From NCBI RefSeq assembly GCF_016595675.1, contig NZ_JAENJH010000001.1, forward strand, positions 1 to 64,000: a stretch of DNA of 64,000 bases. Direction: 5' to 3'. Positions within the stretch are counted from its first letter, which is position 1, and every line of letters begins with the position of its first letter. The stretch comes from Prauserella cavernicola. Lineage in GTDB: Bacteria; Actinomycetota; Actinomycetes; Mycobacteriales; Pseudonocardiaceae. Positions 8,197 through 15,663 of the stretch are shown one piece after another. The notes under the pieces were generated by a model. It had not been told where the DNA came from. It saw only the letters and a list, made by a program, of their open reading frames with translations, and searched no databases. Position numbers and translations under genes: made by a program.

Positions 8197-9024
8197 TCAG
8201 AGCGCTCCGCCCGCGTCGACGACGTGCGTGGTGCCCGTGACGAAGCGCCCCTCGTCGGACACCAGGTACAGCACGGCATTGGTGATGTCGGCCGGTTCGA
8301 GCGCGGCGACGGGAAGCCGGTTGAGCGTGCGGGCGGCCTCCTCGAAGTCGGCGCGCGTCGGGTTCTCGAGATCGGGGCGGAACAGCCGGTAGGTGGCCTC
8401 GTTGAGGATCATGTCCGTGGCGACCGTGGTGGGATGCACGGTGTTGACGCGGATGCGGTGGGGCGCCAGCTCCTTCGCGAGCACCTTCATCAGCTGCACC
8501 AGGCCCGCCTTGGCGGCGCTGTAGTGGGCGGTGTTCTCGTTGGCGTAGAGCGCGGCGAGCGAGCTGGTGATCACCACCGAGCCGCCGCGCCCGCCCGCGA
8601 CGACGTGCGGGACCGAGGCCTTGAGCGTCTTCCAGACACCGGTGAGGTTGATGTCGATCATGTCCTGCCAGGTCTGCTCGCTCATGTCCAGTGTGGACGC
8701 CGGGCTGGAGATGCCCGCGTTGGCGAGCACGACGTCGAGCCTGCCCAATTCGGCGACGCCGCGTTCGACCACGGCGCCGAGCGCGGCGAGGTCACGCACG
8801 TCCGCGTCGCCCGTGACGACGCGGCGGCCGGTGGCCTCGACGAGGCGGGCGGTCTCCGCGAGATCCTCGGCGGTGGCGAGGTCGTAGGGAACGCTGCCGA
8901 CCTTCGCGGTGGTGTCGGTGGCGATGATGTCGGCGCCCTCCTCGGCCAGCCGGACCGCGTGACTGCGGCCCTGCCCCCTGGCGGCGCCCGTGATGAATGC
9001 GACCGTGCCGTCCATGCGTCCCAT
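8197..9024 (-). CDS. Mycofactocin-type short-chain dehydrogenase/reductase
   Basis: 275 residues. Cofactor motif FITGAARGQGRSHAVRLAEEGADI, NAG (VVLANAGISSP), catalytic Ser (VVITSSLAALY) and YxxxK (HYSAAKAGL) are all present. Between the first Rossmann beta strand and the usual second helix there is an insertion (about residues 38-60) ending AEDLAETARLVEATGRRVV, the hallmark of the mycofactocin-coupled SDR subfamily whose NAD(H) is held and recycled by the peptide cofactor mycofactocin. GGAGG lies six bases before the ATG at 9024. Divergent from an MftR-like TetR. The substrate is probably an alcohol; the mycofactocin biosynthesis genes are not in this window. Confidence 0.85.
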   Translation of the reverse strand: MGRMDGTVAFITGAARGQGRSHAVRLAEEGADIIATDTTAKVGSVPYDLATAEDLAETARLVEATGRRVVTGDADVRDLAALGAVVERGVAELGRLDVVLANAGISSPASTLDMSEQTWQDMIDINLTGVWKTLKASVPHVVAGGRGGSVVITSSLAALYANENTAHYSAAKAGLVQLMKVLAKELAPHRIRVNTVHPTTVATDMILNEATYRLFRPDLENPTRADFEEAARTLNRLPVAALEPADITNAVLYLVSDEGRFVTGTTHVVDAGGAL

Positions 9025-9076
9025 GACCGCCTCCGTGATGTCGACTCTGACCCTCGGATGTTCGCTGGTGAGGAGG

Positions 9077-9097
9077 TTATGACACAGGGTGTCGTAA
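9077..9097. promoter_or_regulatory. Operator for the MftR-like regulator
   Basis: TTATGACAC-AGG-GTGTCGTAA is a dyad with eight of nine base pairs symmetric, centred at 9087 in the 129-base gap between the divergent SDR and TetR genes. Position and symmetry suit a TetR operator; binding by the adjacent regulator is inferred. Confidence 0.65.
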
Positions 9098-9153
9098 GTA
9101 AAGGTCGATCACGGTGCGCTTCCGGCGTGGCGACGGCGTGCGACGATTCCGGG

Positions 9154-9759
9154 ATGGAGCCGTCGCCGAGCCGCGTCAACGTCGGTGGCAGGCCTGCCCA
9201 GACCAGTGCGCACCAGCTGGCCGAGATCGCGCAGGAACTGTTCCTCGCGCACGGGTTCGAGCGGACCTCGGTCGCCGACATCACCGCGGCGGCGGGGGTG
9301 AGCAGGCGGACGTTCTTCCGGTATTTCGCCAGCAAGGCCGACGTGCTGTGGGTGGAGACCCCGGCGGAGCAGGAGCGGCTCCGCGCGCTGCTCGCCGAGG
9401 CGCCGCCGGGGGAGTCCTGCGCCGAGGTGCTGTACCGCGTGGTTCCCGAGGCGCTGCGGCATCCGGCGGACCAGCGTCGCTGGGCGCTGCACCGCGCGGA
9501 GCTGGTGCTGACCGTGCCCGCGGTGCAGGCGCAGGCGGTGCGGCGCTACGCCGACTGGCGTGCTGTCGTGGCCACGTTCGCCGCGGAGCGGCTCGGTGTG
9601 CCCATCGGCGACCTGGTGCCGGTCGCGGTCGGTCACGCGGTGCTCGCGGCGACCGTCGCGTCCCACGAGTACTGGGTCGCCCACCCGGACGAGGACCTGG
9701 AGCCGATCCTGGAACGCCTCCTGCGCCTCCTGCTCCCACGGCCGCTGAAGCCCCAGTAA
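9154..9759 (+). CDS. TetR family regulator, MftR-like
   Basis: 201 residues from the ATG at 9154. The DNA-binding part (HQLAEIAQELFLAHGFERTS, then AAAGVSRRTFFRYFASKADVLW) closely resembles the mycofactocin regulator MftR, especially the RRTFFRYF-x-SK-x-D-x-x-W run followed by a long acidic helix. The C-terminal domain is helical. MftR proteins respond to acyl-CoA and control mycofactocin genes; this one stands opposite a mycofactocin-type SDR, so it may be a pathway-specific paralogue. No convincing Shine-Dalgarno precedes the ATG. The stop codon is followed within two bases by the 21-bp repeat array. Confidence 0.8.
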   Translation: MEPSPSRVNVGGRPAQTSAHQLAEIAQELFLAHGFERTSVADITAAAGVSRRTFFRYFASKADVLWVETPAEQERLRALLAEAPPGESCAEVLYRVVPEALRHPADQRRWALHRAELVLTVPAVQAQAVRRYADWRAVVATFAAERLGVPIGDLVPVAVGHAVLAATVASHEYWVAHPDEDLEPILERLLRLLLPRPLKPQ

Positions 9760-9760
9760 C

Positions 9761-9907
9761 CGCGAGTCCTGCACTCGGGCACGCGAGTCCCCCGTTCGGG
9801 CGCGCGAGTCCCGCACTCGGGCGCGCGAGTCCCGCACTCGGGCACGCGAGTCCCGCACTCGGGCACGCGAGTCCCGCGCTCCAGACCGCGAGTTCTGCGT
9901 TCCGGTC
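9761..9907 (+). repeat. 21-bp tandem repeat array, forward, 7 units
   Basis: Units start at 9761, 9782, 9803, 9824, 9845, 9866 and 9887, exactly 21 bases apart. The consensus begins CGCGAGTCCCGCACTCGGG followed by two variable bases and contains the dyad GAGT-N5-ACTC. The array starts two bases after the TetR stop codon; the last two units are degenerate. Copies are contiguous, with no spacers. The 430-base gap to the next gene contains nothing else except the inverted array and the permease promoter. Confidence 0.9.
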
Positions 9908-10005
9908 CTCCGGGCGCGGGGCGGGTCGCTCGCCGCGCCAGCTCGCGCTCGCGTCAGGGCGCACGACTCGCGTTCAGGCTCAGAACCCCTGCCGCTGAAC
10001 GGGCA

Positions 10006-10080
10006 ACTCGCGTGCCGGAGCGGGGGACTCGCGTGCCGGAGCGGGGGACTCGCGCGCTGGAACGGGGGACTCGCGGCGGA
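10006..10080 (-). repeat. 21-bp repeat array, inverted, 4 units
   Basis: ACTCGCG, the reverse complement of the forward unit head, recurs at 10006, 10027, 10048 and 10069 with the same 21-base period; an isolated copy is at 9966. The units read as CCCCCGCTCCGGCA plus CGCGAGT on the minus strand. Facing the forward array at 9761-9907, it could form a long imperfect hairpin or cruciform. Confidence 0.88.
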
Positions 10081-10099
10081 CGGGCGTCCGGCTCTGTTG

Positions 10100-10131
10100 T
10101 TGACCCGCATTGTGGGTGTGTGTTCATAATG
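10100..10131 (+). promoter_or_regulatory. Candidate promoter with dyad upstream of the GntP operon
   Basis: TTGACC (10100-10105) and CATAAT (10125-10130) are 19 bases apart, a slightly long sigma-70-type pair. Overlapping them, CATTGTG (10108-10114) and CATAATG (10125-10131) form a dyad with one mismatch around ten bases, a plausible site for the IclR regulator encoded at the end of this operon. The transcript would have a leader of about 50 bases. Confidence 0.5.
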
Positions 10132-10189
10132 TGGGGCGCTGCGGGGTCCCGTGGCGCGGTGCAACGTCGCACGACGGACGGACGGGTGA

Positions 10190-11629
10190 ATGTCAGATAC
10201 GGCAATCCTGATCAACACAGCGGTCGCGATCGTGGCCATCGTGGTCCTGATCGTTCGGTTCAAACTGAACCCGTTGATCGCCCTCGTGGTGGGCGGTTGC
10301 TACCTCGGCCTCGCGGCCGGGCTCGGCGCGGGCGGCACGGTGGACGCGATCACCACCGGATTCGGCGACATCATGGCCGAGATCGGCCTGCTGATCGCCT
10401 TCGGTGTGCTCATGGGCGCGATCCTGCGCGACCTGCGCGCCATCGAGCGCCTGGTGGAGAGACTGCTGCGCGTGGTGGGGCCCAAACGCATCCCGACCGC
10501 CATGGGCCTGACGATCTCGACGTTCCTGCAGTCGATCTACCTCGACGTCCTGCTCGTGATCTCGGCGCCGCTGGCCAGGGGCATCGCGCCGCGGCTCGGC
10601 AAGTACGGCACCGCGCGCATGGCGACGGCGCTCGCCATCGGCCTCGAGTGCGGCATCGTGTTCACCATCCCCGGCGTCGGCGCGCTCGCGCTGGCGGGGC
10701 TGCTCAACGTCCCGCTCGGCACGTACCTGCTCTACGGCCTGATCGTCGTGATCCCGACCGTGATCATCGCGACGACGCTCATGACCTTCGTGCTCACCAG
10801 GGGCTGGTGGAAACCGGAGCTCGACGAGCAGAGCGACGCGGTCCCGTCGGACGCTCCCGAGGGCGACATCGCGGCCGAGCGTCCCGACGAGCCCGGCCCG
10901 GCCGGCAACACCGACCGGTCCGGCACACCCGGCGCCCTAGCGAGCGGCGACACGACGACGCTCACGCCGCGCCGAGTCCGCACCGAGCCACTGCTCGTCG
11001 TGCTCTTCGCGCCGCTGGTGGTCGCGCTGCTGCTGGTGGGACTCGGCGCGATCGCCGAGGTCGCCGAGTGGGGCAACCCCGTGGTGCAGTTCCTGTCCAA
11101 TCCGGTGATCGCGCTGCTGATCGGTCTCGTCGGCACATGCCTGATCGGCCGCAGGTACATGGGCCAGCCCAAGGTCGAGGAGTCGCTCGGCAGCGGATTG
11201 CGGCAGAGCGGCCAGATCCTGCTGCTCAGCGGCGTCGGAGGGTCGCTGGCCGCCGTGATCGAGGCCGTCGGGCTCGGCGACATCCTCGGCAAGTACCTGT
11301 CCGCGAGCACGTGGGCGCCGCTCGTGGTGGTGTGGGCGATCGCCGCGCTGCTGCACGTCGCCGTGGGCTCGGTGACGATCTCGGCCATCACCGCTGCGGG
11401 CCTGCTCGCGCCGGTGGCGCCGTCGCTGGGCCTGGACCCGGTGCTCATCGCGCTGGCCGCCGGTGCGGGCTCGCTGTTCCTGGTGCACCTCACGAGCAAC
11501 ACGTTCTGGCTGCTGCAGTCGCTGCTGGGCCAGACCACGCGCGGGACGTTGAAAACCTGTTCGGTCGGGGTCTCCGTCGCCTCCGTCATCGCGATGGGTC
11601 CGATTCTGGTGCTGAGCCTGGTCCTCTGA
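10190..11629 (+). CDS. GntP-family carboxylate:H+ symporter
   Basis: 479 residues with about twelve to fourteen hydrophobic segments. ALVVGGCYLGLAAGLG, GFGDIMAEIGLLIAFGVLMG and the late SVTISAITAAGLLAPVAPS and FLVHLTSNTFWLLQSLLGQT are the conserved blocks of the gluconate permease superfamily (GntP), which imports gluconate, keto-gluconates, D-serine or other hydroxy-acids. A hydrophilic, charged loop at about residues 205-265 splits the two halves. It heads an operon with a CoA-transferase, an HMG-CoA-lyase homologue and a hydroxyacid dehydrogenase, so the cargo is likely a hydroxy-carboxylate rather than gluconate itself. Confidence 0.88.
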   Translation: MSDTAILINTAVAIVAIVVLIVRFKLNPLIALVVGGCYLGLAAGLGAGGTVDAITTGFGDIMAEIGLLIAFGVLMGAILRDLRAIERLVERLLRVVGPKRIPTAMGLTISTFLQSIYLDVLLVISAPLARGIAPRLGKYGTARMATALAIGLECGIVFTIPGVGALALAGLLNVPLGTYLLYGLIVVIPTVIIATTLMTFVLTRGWWKPELDEQSDAVPSDAPEGDIAAERPDEPGPAGNTDRSGTPGALASGDTTTLTPRRVRTEPLLVVLFAPLVVALLLVGLGAIAEVAEWGNPVVQFLSNPVIALLIGLVGTCLIGRRYMGQPKVEESLGSGLRQSGQILLLSGVGGSLAAVIEAVGLGDILGKYLSASTWAPLVVVWAIAALLHVAVGSVTISAITAAGLLAPVAPSLGLDPVLIALAAGAGSLFLVHLTSNTFWLLQSLLGQTTRGTLKTCSVGVSVASVIAMGPILVLSLVL

Positions 11630-11669
11630 CCGAGGAGCCGGTTCAGCGCAGGGAGGGGAAAGACAAGCA

Positions 11670-12908
11670 ATGCCCAACGAGGGAACACCGCTGCCGCTGC
11701 AGGGCGTGCGCGTGGTCGAGCTCGGCAACTACATCGCCGGGCCCACGGCCGGGCGGCTGCTGGCCGACTTCGGCGCCGAGGTGATCAAGGTGGAACGGCC
11801 GGGGCGGGGTGACGAGCTGCGCAACTGGCGGCTCTACGCCGGTGACACCTCGATGCTGTTTCGCACCATCAACCGCAACAAGCGCTCCGTGGTGCTCGAC
11901 CTGCGCACCGAGCAGGGCCGCGAGATCGTGCTCGACCTGGTGCGGCACAGCGACGTCGTGATCGAGAACTTCCGTCCCGGCACTCTCGAGGGCTGGGGGC
12001 TCGGCCCGGACGTGCTGGAGGAGGCGAACCCGGACATCGTGCTGGCCCGTATCTCCGCGTTCGGCCAGACCGGTCCGCTGGCGCAGCGCCCCGGGTTCGC
12101 CGCCGTCGCCGAGGCGATGGGCGGACTGCGCAATCTCGTGGGGGAGGCCGACCGGCCGCCCTCGCGGGTCGGGGTGTCCATCGGGGACTCGATCGCCGGT
12201 CTCTATGCCGCGTTCGGGGTGATGGTGTCGCTGTTCCAGCGTTCCACCACCGGCCACAGCGGATCGATCGGCGACCGCGTGGTGGACGTGGCGCTGCACG
12301 AGGCAGTGTTCTCGATGATGGAGTCCCTCGTGCCGGACCACCTCGCCTACGGGGTGGACCGGCAGCGGGTCGGTGGCCGCATGGAGGGGATCGCCCCCAC
12401 CAACGCCTACGAGTGTCTCGACGGCTCCAGCGTGGTGATCGCGGGCAACGGCGACTCGATCTTCCGGCGCTACATGCTGGCCATCGGCAGGCCCGACCTC
12501 GCCGACGATCCCGGCCTGGCCGGCAACGCGCAACGCTGGGCGCGGCGCGACGAACTGGACGACGCGATCGGACAGTGGACGAAGACGCGCACGCGCGACG
12601 AGGTGCTCGAGGTCCTCGACGGCGCGGGCGTGCCTGCGGGCCCGATCTACACCGCCGCCGACATCTGCGCCGACGACCAGTACGCGGCCAGGGACATGAT
12701 CCAGCGGCTGCCCGTCGACGTCGGGGCCGAGCAGCCCGCCGAGGTCGGCTTCCCCGGAGTGGTGCCGGTGCTCGGCGAACGGTCGCTGCCCGTGCGTTCG
12801 GCCGGGCCCGACCTCGGCGCGGACACCCGCGACGTGCTCGCCGGGGTGCTGGGCCGCAGCGACGCCGAGATCGACTCGATCGTCCACGAGAGCGAGGAGC
12901 GCCGATGA
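11670..12908 (+). CDS. CaiB/BaiF (class III) CoA-transferase
   Basis: 412 residues; GGGAGGGGAAAG precedes the ATG at 11670. VRVVELGNYIAGPTAGRLLAD and AEVIKVERP are the N-terminal signature of family III CoA-transferases, NRNKRSVVLDL is a CoA-binding segment, and the catalytic Asp falls in GVSIGDSIAGLYAAFG. The family moves CoA between organic acids, for instance from succinyl-CoA to malate, itaconate or citramalate. Here it would activate the acid imported by the GntP permease for cleavage by the next enzyme. Its TGA overlaps the lyase ATG (12905-12908). Confidence 0.92.
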   Translation: MPNEGTPLPLQGVRVVELGNYIAGPTAGRLLADFGAEVIKVERPGRGDELRNWRLYAGDTSMLFRTINRNKRSVVLDLRTEQGREIVLDLVRHSDVVIENFRPGTLEGWGLGPDVLEEANPDIVLARISAFGQTGPLAQRPGFAAVAEAMGGLRNLVGEADRPPSRVGVSIGDSIAGLYAAFGVMVSLFQRSTTGHSGSIGDRVVDVALHEAVFSMMESLVPDHLAYGVDRQRVGGRMEGIAPTNAYECLDGSSVVIAGNGDSIFRRYMLAIGRPDLADDPGLAGNAQRWARRDELDDAIGQWTKTRTRDEVLEVLDGAGVPAGPIYTAADICADDQYAARDMIQRLPVDVGAEQPAEVGFPGVVPVLGERSLPVRSAGPDLGADTRDVLAGVLGRSDAEIDSIVHESEERR

Positions 12909-13834
12909 CCGCCGTGACCCTGCGCGACGTGACGTTGCGCGACGGCCTGCAGCTGACCGGCAAGGTGCTGCCCACCGAGCGCAAGGTGGAGGTGGTGCGG
13001 GAGCTGCTGCGCCTCGGCGTGCCGAGCGTGGAGATCGGCTCGCTCGCGCGGCCGGACCTGGTGCCCTCCATGGCCAACACGGTGGAGCTCGTCGAGCGTC
13101 TCGAGCCCGCCGAGCTGGAGCGGTGCTGGGTGTGGGTCGCCACGCCGCGCCATGTCGAGCGCGCCGCCGCGGCGGGTGCGCGCAACTTCCAGTACTGCCT
13201 GTCGGTGTCGGACAAGCACAACCGGGCCAACATCGGCCGCTCCACCGACGCGAGCCTGGCGGCGATGCCCTCGGCCGTGGAGCACGCGCTCGGGGTGGGC
13301 GGGCGGATCCAGCTGTGCCTGGCGACCTCGTTCACCTGCCCGTTCGACGGCGAGGTCCCGGAGGAGCACGTGCTGGCGATCGCCGGGGACGCCAGGACCG
13401 AGGGCGCGGACGACATCGTCGTGTGCGACACCCTCGGGCAGGCCGTGCCCACGCAGGTCACCAGCCTCGTCACGAAGGTCGCCGAACGGACGCCGCCCCG
13501 GCGGATCGTCTACCACGGACACGACACGTGGGGCCTCGGCGTGGCGAACTCGCTCGCCGCGGCGGCGGCCGGGGCCTCCGAAGTGGACGGTGCGCTCGGC
13601 GGACTGGGCGGGTGCCCGTTCGCGCCCGGCGCCAGCGGCAACGCGGCGACCGAGGACCTGCTGTTCGCGCTGCGGCCCGAGTGGCTCACCCCGGACCGCT
13701 TCGCCGCGCTCGTGCGGCTCACCGACGGGCTGCTCGCCGAGCTCGGCGAGCCGAACCGCTCGCGGGCCGTGCAGGGCGCCCACTCCAGCGCCACGGCGTT
13801 CCCGTGGGCGCTGGCCTCGCAGGGACAGCCGTGA
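12905..13834 (+). CDS. Hydroxymethylglutaryl-CoA lyase-like aldolase
   Basis: 309 residues, ATG overlapping the CoA-transferase stop. The HMG-CoA lyase landmarks are present: RDVTLRDGLQ at the start (metal Asp and catalytic Arg), YHGHDTWGLGVAN (metal His pair) and the catalytic-cysteine loop GGLGGCPFAPGASGN. These enzymes cleave a 3-hydroxy-acyl-CoA to acetyl-CoA or propionyl-CoA plus a keto acid. Given the neighbours, substrates such as HMG-CoA, citramalyl-CoA or malyl-CoA are possible; the next gene, a glyoxylate/hydroxypyruvate-type reductase, would suit a 2-keto-acid product. Substrate is inferred. Confidence 0.88.
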   Translation: MTAVTLRDVTLRDGLQLTGKVLPTERKVEVVRELLRLGVPSVEIGSLARPDLVPSMANTVELVERLEPAELERCWVWVATPRHVERAAAAGARNFQYCLSVSDKHNRANIGRSTDASLAAMPSAVEHALGVGGRIQLCLATSFTCPFDGEVPEEHVLAIAGDARTEGADDIVVCDTLGQAVPTQVTSLVTKVAERTPPRRIVYHGHDTWGLGVANSLAAAAAGASEVDGALGGLGGCPFAPGASGNAATEDLLFALRPEWLTPDRFAALVRLTDGLLAELGEPNRSRAVQGAHSSATAFPWALASQGQP

Positions 13835-14856
13835 GCGCTCCGTCCTTTCTGGTCACGACGCCCTTGCCGGAGCCGGGTATGCGGCTGCTGCGCGAGGCGG
13901 GCGAGGTCGTGGTGCCCGCGCACCCGCCCTCGGCGGAGCAGCTGCTCCAGGCGTGCGCGTCCGGCCGCCACGACGTGGTCGTCGCGCAGCTCACCGACCA
14001 CTTCGACGAGGAACTGCTGGCCACGGCGAGGATCCGCGGCGTCTCCAACTACGCCGTGGGCCACGACAACGTGTCCGTGCCCGCCGCGACCCGCCGCGGC
14101 ATCCTCGTGGGCAACACGCCCGGGGTGCTCACCGACGCCACCGCCGACCTGGCCCTGCTGCTGATCCTCGCCACGGCGCGACGGTGCGTGGAGGCCGACG
14201 CGTTCGTCCGGGCGGGGCGCTTCGACGGCTGGCGGCCCGAGTTGCTGCTCGGCGCCGACGTCAGTGGTGCGACGCTAGGCCTCGCGGGTTTTGGCCGGAT
14301 CGCGCGCGCGACGGCGGAGCGGGCGCTGGGTTTCGGCATGGACGTGCGGTACTGGGCCCGCCGGGGCCCCGTGCCCGAGGCCGAGCTCGGAGCGCTCGCC
14401 GGGCGGGTGCGCCACGCGAGCTGGGACGAGGTGGTGCGCGAGAGCGACTTCCTGTCCCTGCACGTGCCCCTGTCGCCCGGCACGCACCACCTCGTCGACG
14501 CGGCGACGCTGCGCGCCATGAAGCCCACCGCGTGCCTGATCAACACCGCGCGGGGTCCCGTGGTGGACGAGCACGCGCTGGTCGAGGCGCTGCGCACGGG
14601 CGAAATCGCGGGTGCGGGCCTCGACGTCTACGAGCGCGAGCCCGCGCTGGCCGACGGGCTCGCCGAACTCCCGAACACCACGTTGCTGCCGCACGTCGGC
14701 AGCGCGACGCGGTCGGTGCGGGCGCGCATGGCGCGGCTGTGCGCGGACAACGCCGTCGCGATGGCGACGGGACGGCGCCCGGCCCATCTCGTGAACCCGG
14801 AGGCCTGGGCACAGGCCGCGGTCACGCCGGGAACCGGCCTCCCAGGGCGCGGGTGA
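13831..14856 (+). CDS. D-2-hydroxyacid dehydrogenase (glyoxylate/hydroxypyruvate reductase-like)
   Basis: 341 residues from the GTG at 13831, which overlaps the lyase stop (GTGA), so translation is coupled. GLAGFGRIARA is the dinucleotide fold; the catalytic Arg (INTARGPVVDEHAL), Glu (DVYEREPAL) and His (LLPHVGSAT) are intact. The TLRAMKPTACLINTARG block and EGP-like NYAVGHDNV region resemble glyoxylate reductases. It probably reduces the keto-acid released by the lyase. Its 3' end overlaps the convergent IclR gene by 35 bases. Confidence 0.88.
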   Translation: MSAPSFLVTTPLPEPGMRLLREAGEVVVPAHPPSAEQLLQACASGRHDVVVAQLTDHFDEELLATARIRGVSNYAVGHDNVSVPAATRRGILVGNTPGVLTDATADLALLLILATARRCVEADAFVRAGRFDGWRPELLLGADVSGATLGLAGFGRIARATAERALGFGMDVRYWARRGPVPEAELGALAGRVRHASWDEVVRESDFLSLHVPLSPGTHHLVDAATLRAMKPTACLINTARGPVVDEHALVEALRTGEIAGAGLDVYEREPALADGLAELPNTTLLPHVGSATRSVRARMARLCADNAVAMATGRRPAHLVNPEAWAQAAVTPGTGLPGRG

Positions 14857-15634
14857 CCCGTTCGGCATGTTCCACCAGCACATCGACCCACTCGACGCAT
14901 TGCTCGTAGGGCATGCGCAGCGTCGGACCCTGGATCATCAGCGCGCCCACCAGGTCGGCGGCCGAGTCGAACACCGGCGCGGCGAGTCCCGACGCCCCGT
15001 CCACGCGTTCGCCGACCGTGATCGCGTAGCCGTCGGCCGCGGTCTGCTTGATGAGCCTGCGCAGCTCGTCGCTGTTGGTCACCGTGCTGTCGGTGAGCTG
15101 GGGGAGCTCACGGCTGAGCACGTCCTCGGCGAGGTCGGGGTTCCACGCGAGCAGCACCCGGCCCGGCGAGCCGACGGTGATCGGCGCGATGCGGCCGACC
15201 GACATCTCCCTGCGCAGCGCGTGCCTGGTCTCGGCCACCGCGATGCACACCCGGTGCTCGCCCTCGGCGCGGAAGAAGCACGCCGTCTCGCCGGTCAGGT
15301 CGCGCAGGTCCTTGAGCACAGGGTTGACCACGGCGAGCACGTCGAAGTCCTTGGCCGCGGCGGCCGCCCAGTAGGCCATCCGGACACCGATGCGAAAACG
15401 GTCATCGGCCCGGTCGAGAAACCCGTTCGCGACCAGGTTGGTCACCAGCCGCTGCACGGTCGACGTGGGCAGACGGGTAGATTGCTGTATCTCGCGCAAG
15501 GTCAGCGACGGCTGCTTCAACGTGAAAGCGTTGAGGATTTCCGTGATCTTGCCCAGAACGAGCAGCGGCGTGTGCGTGGCCCCGTCGGTGGCCTTCGCAG
15601 GGTCCCGGCCGGCCTCGTCGTTGCGGCTACTCAT
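14822..15634 (-). CDS. IclR family transcriptional regulator
   Basis: 270 residues. The winged helix (LLVLGKITEILNAF, then LTLREIQQSTRLPTSTVQRLVTNL) lies at residues 25-75; the C-terminal effector domain contains VGSPGRVLLAWNP and GYAITVGERVDGASGLAAPVFD, standard IclR blocks. IclR proteins control degradation of organic acids and aromatics. It faces the GntP operon convergently and is divergent from ilvA with only 29 bases between starts, so it is a candidate regulator of both. The dyad at 10108-10131 is a possible distant target. Confidence 0.9.
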   Translation of the reverse strand: MSSRNDEAGRDPAKATDGATHTPLLVLGKITEILNAFTLKQPSLTLREIQQSTRLPTSTVQRLVTNLVANGFLDRADDRFRIGVRMAYWAAAAAKDFDVLAVVNPVLKDLRDLTGETACFFRAEGEHRVCIAVAETRHALRREMSVGRIAPITVGSPGRVLLAWNPDLAEDVLSRELPQLTDSTVTNSDELRRLIKQTAADGYAITVGERVDGASGLAAPVFDSAADLVGALMIQGPTLRMPYEQCVEWVDVLVEHAERVTRALGGRFPA

Positions 15635-15663
15635 GGCTGAACACTATGACAAGGAGGACCGTG

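Noticed and set aside
9761-9998. Open frames through the repeats giving peptides such as ASPALGHASPALG
   Set aside because: A 21-bp period keeps any frame open for seven residues; the frames have no ribosome site and both strands are open equally.
9761-10080. 21-bp repeats as a CRISPR array
   Set aside because: Units are contiguous with no unique spacers, the repeats are short, and no cas genes are in the window.
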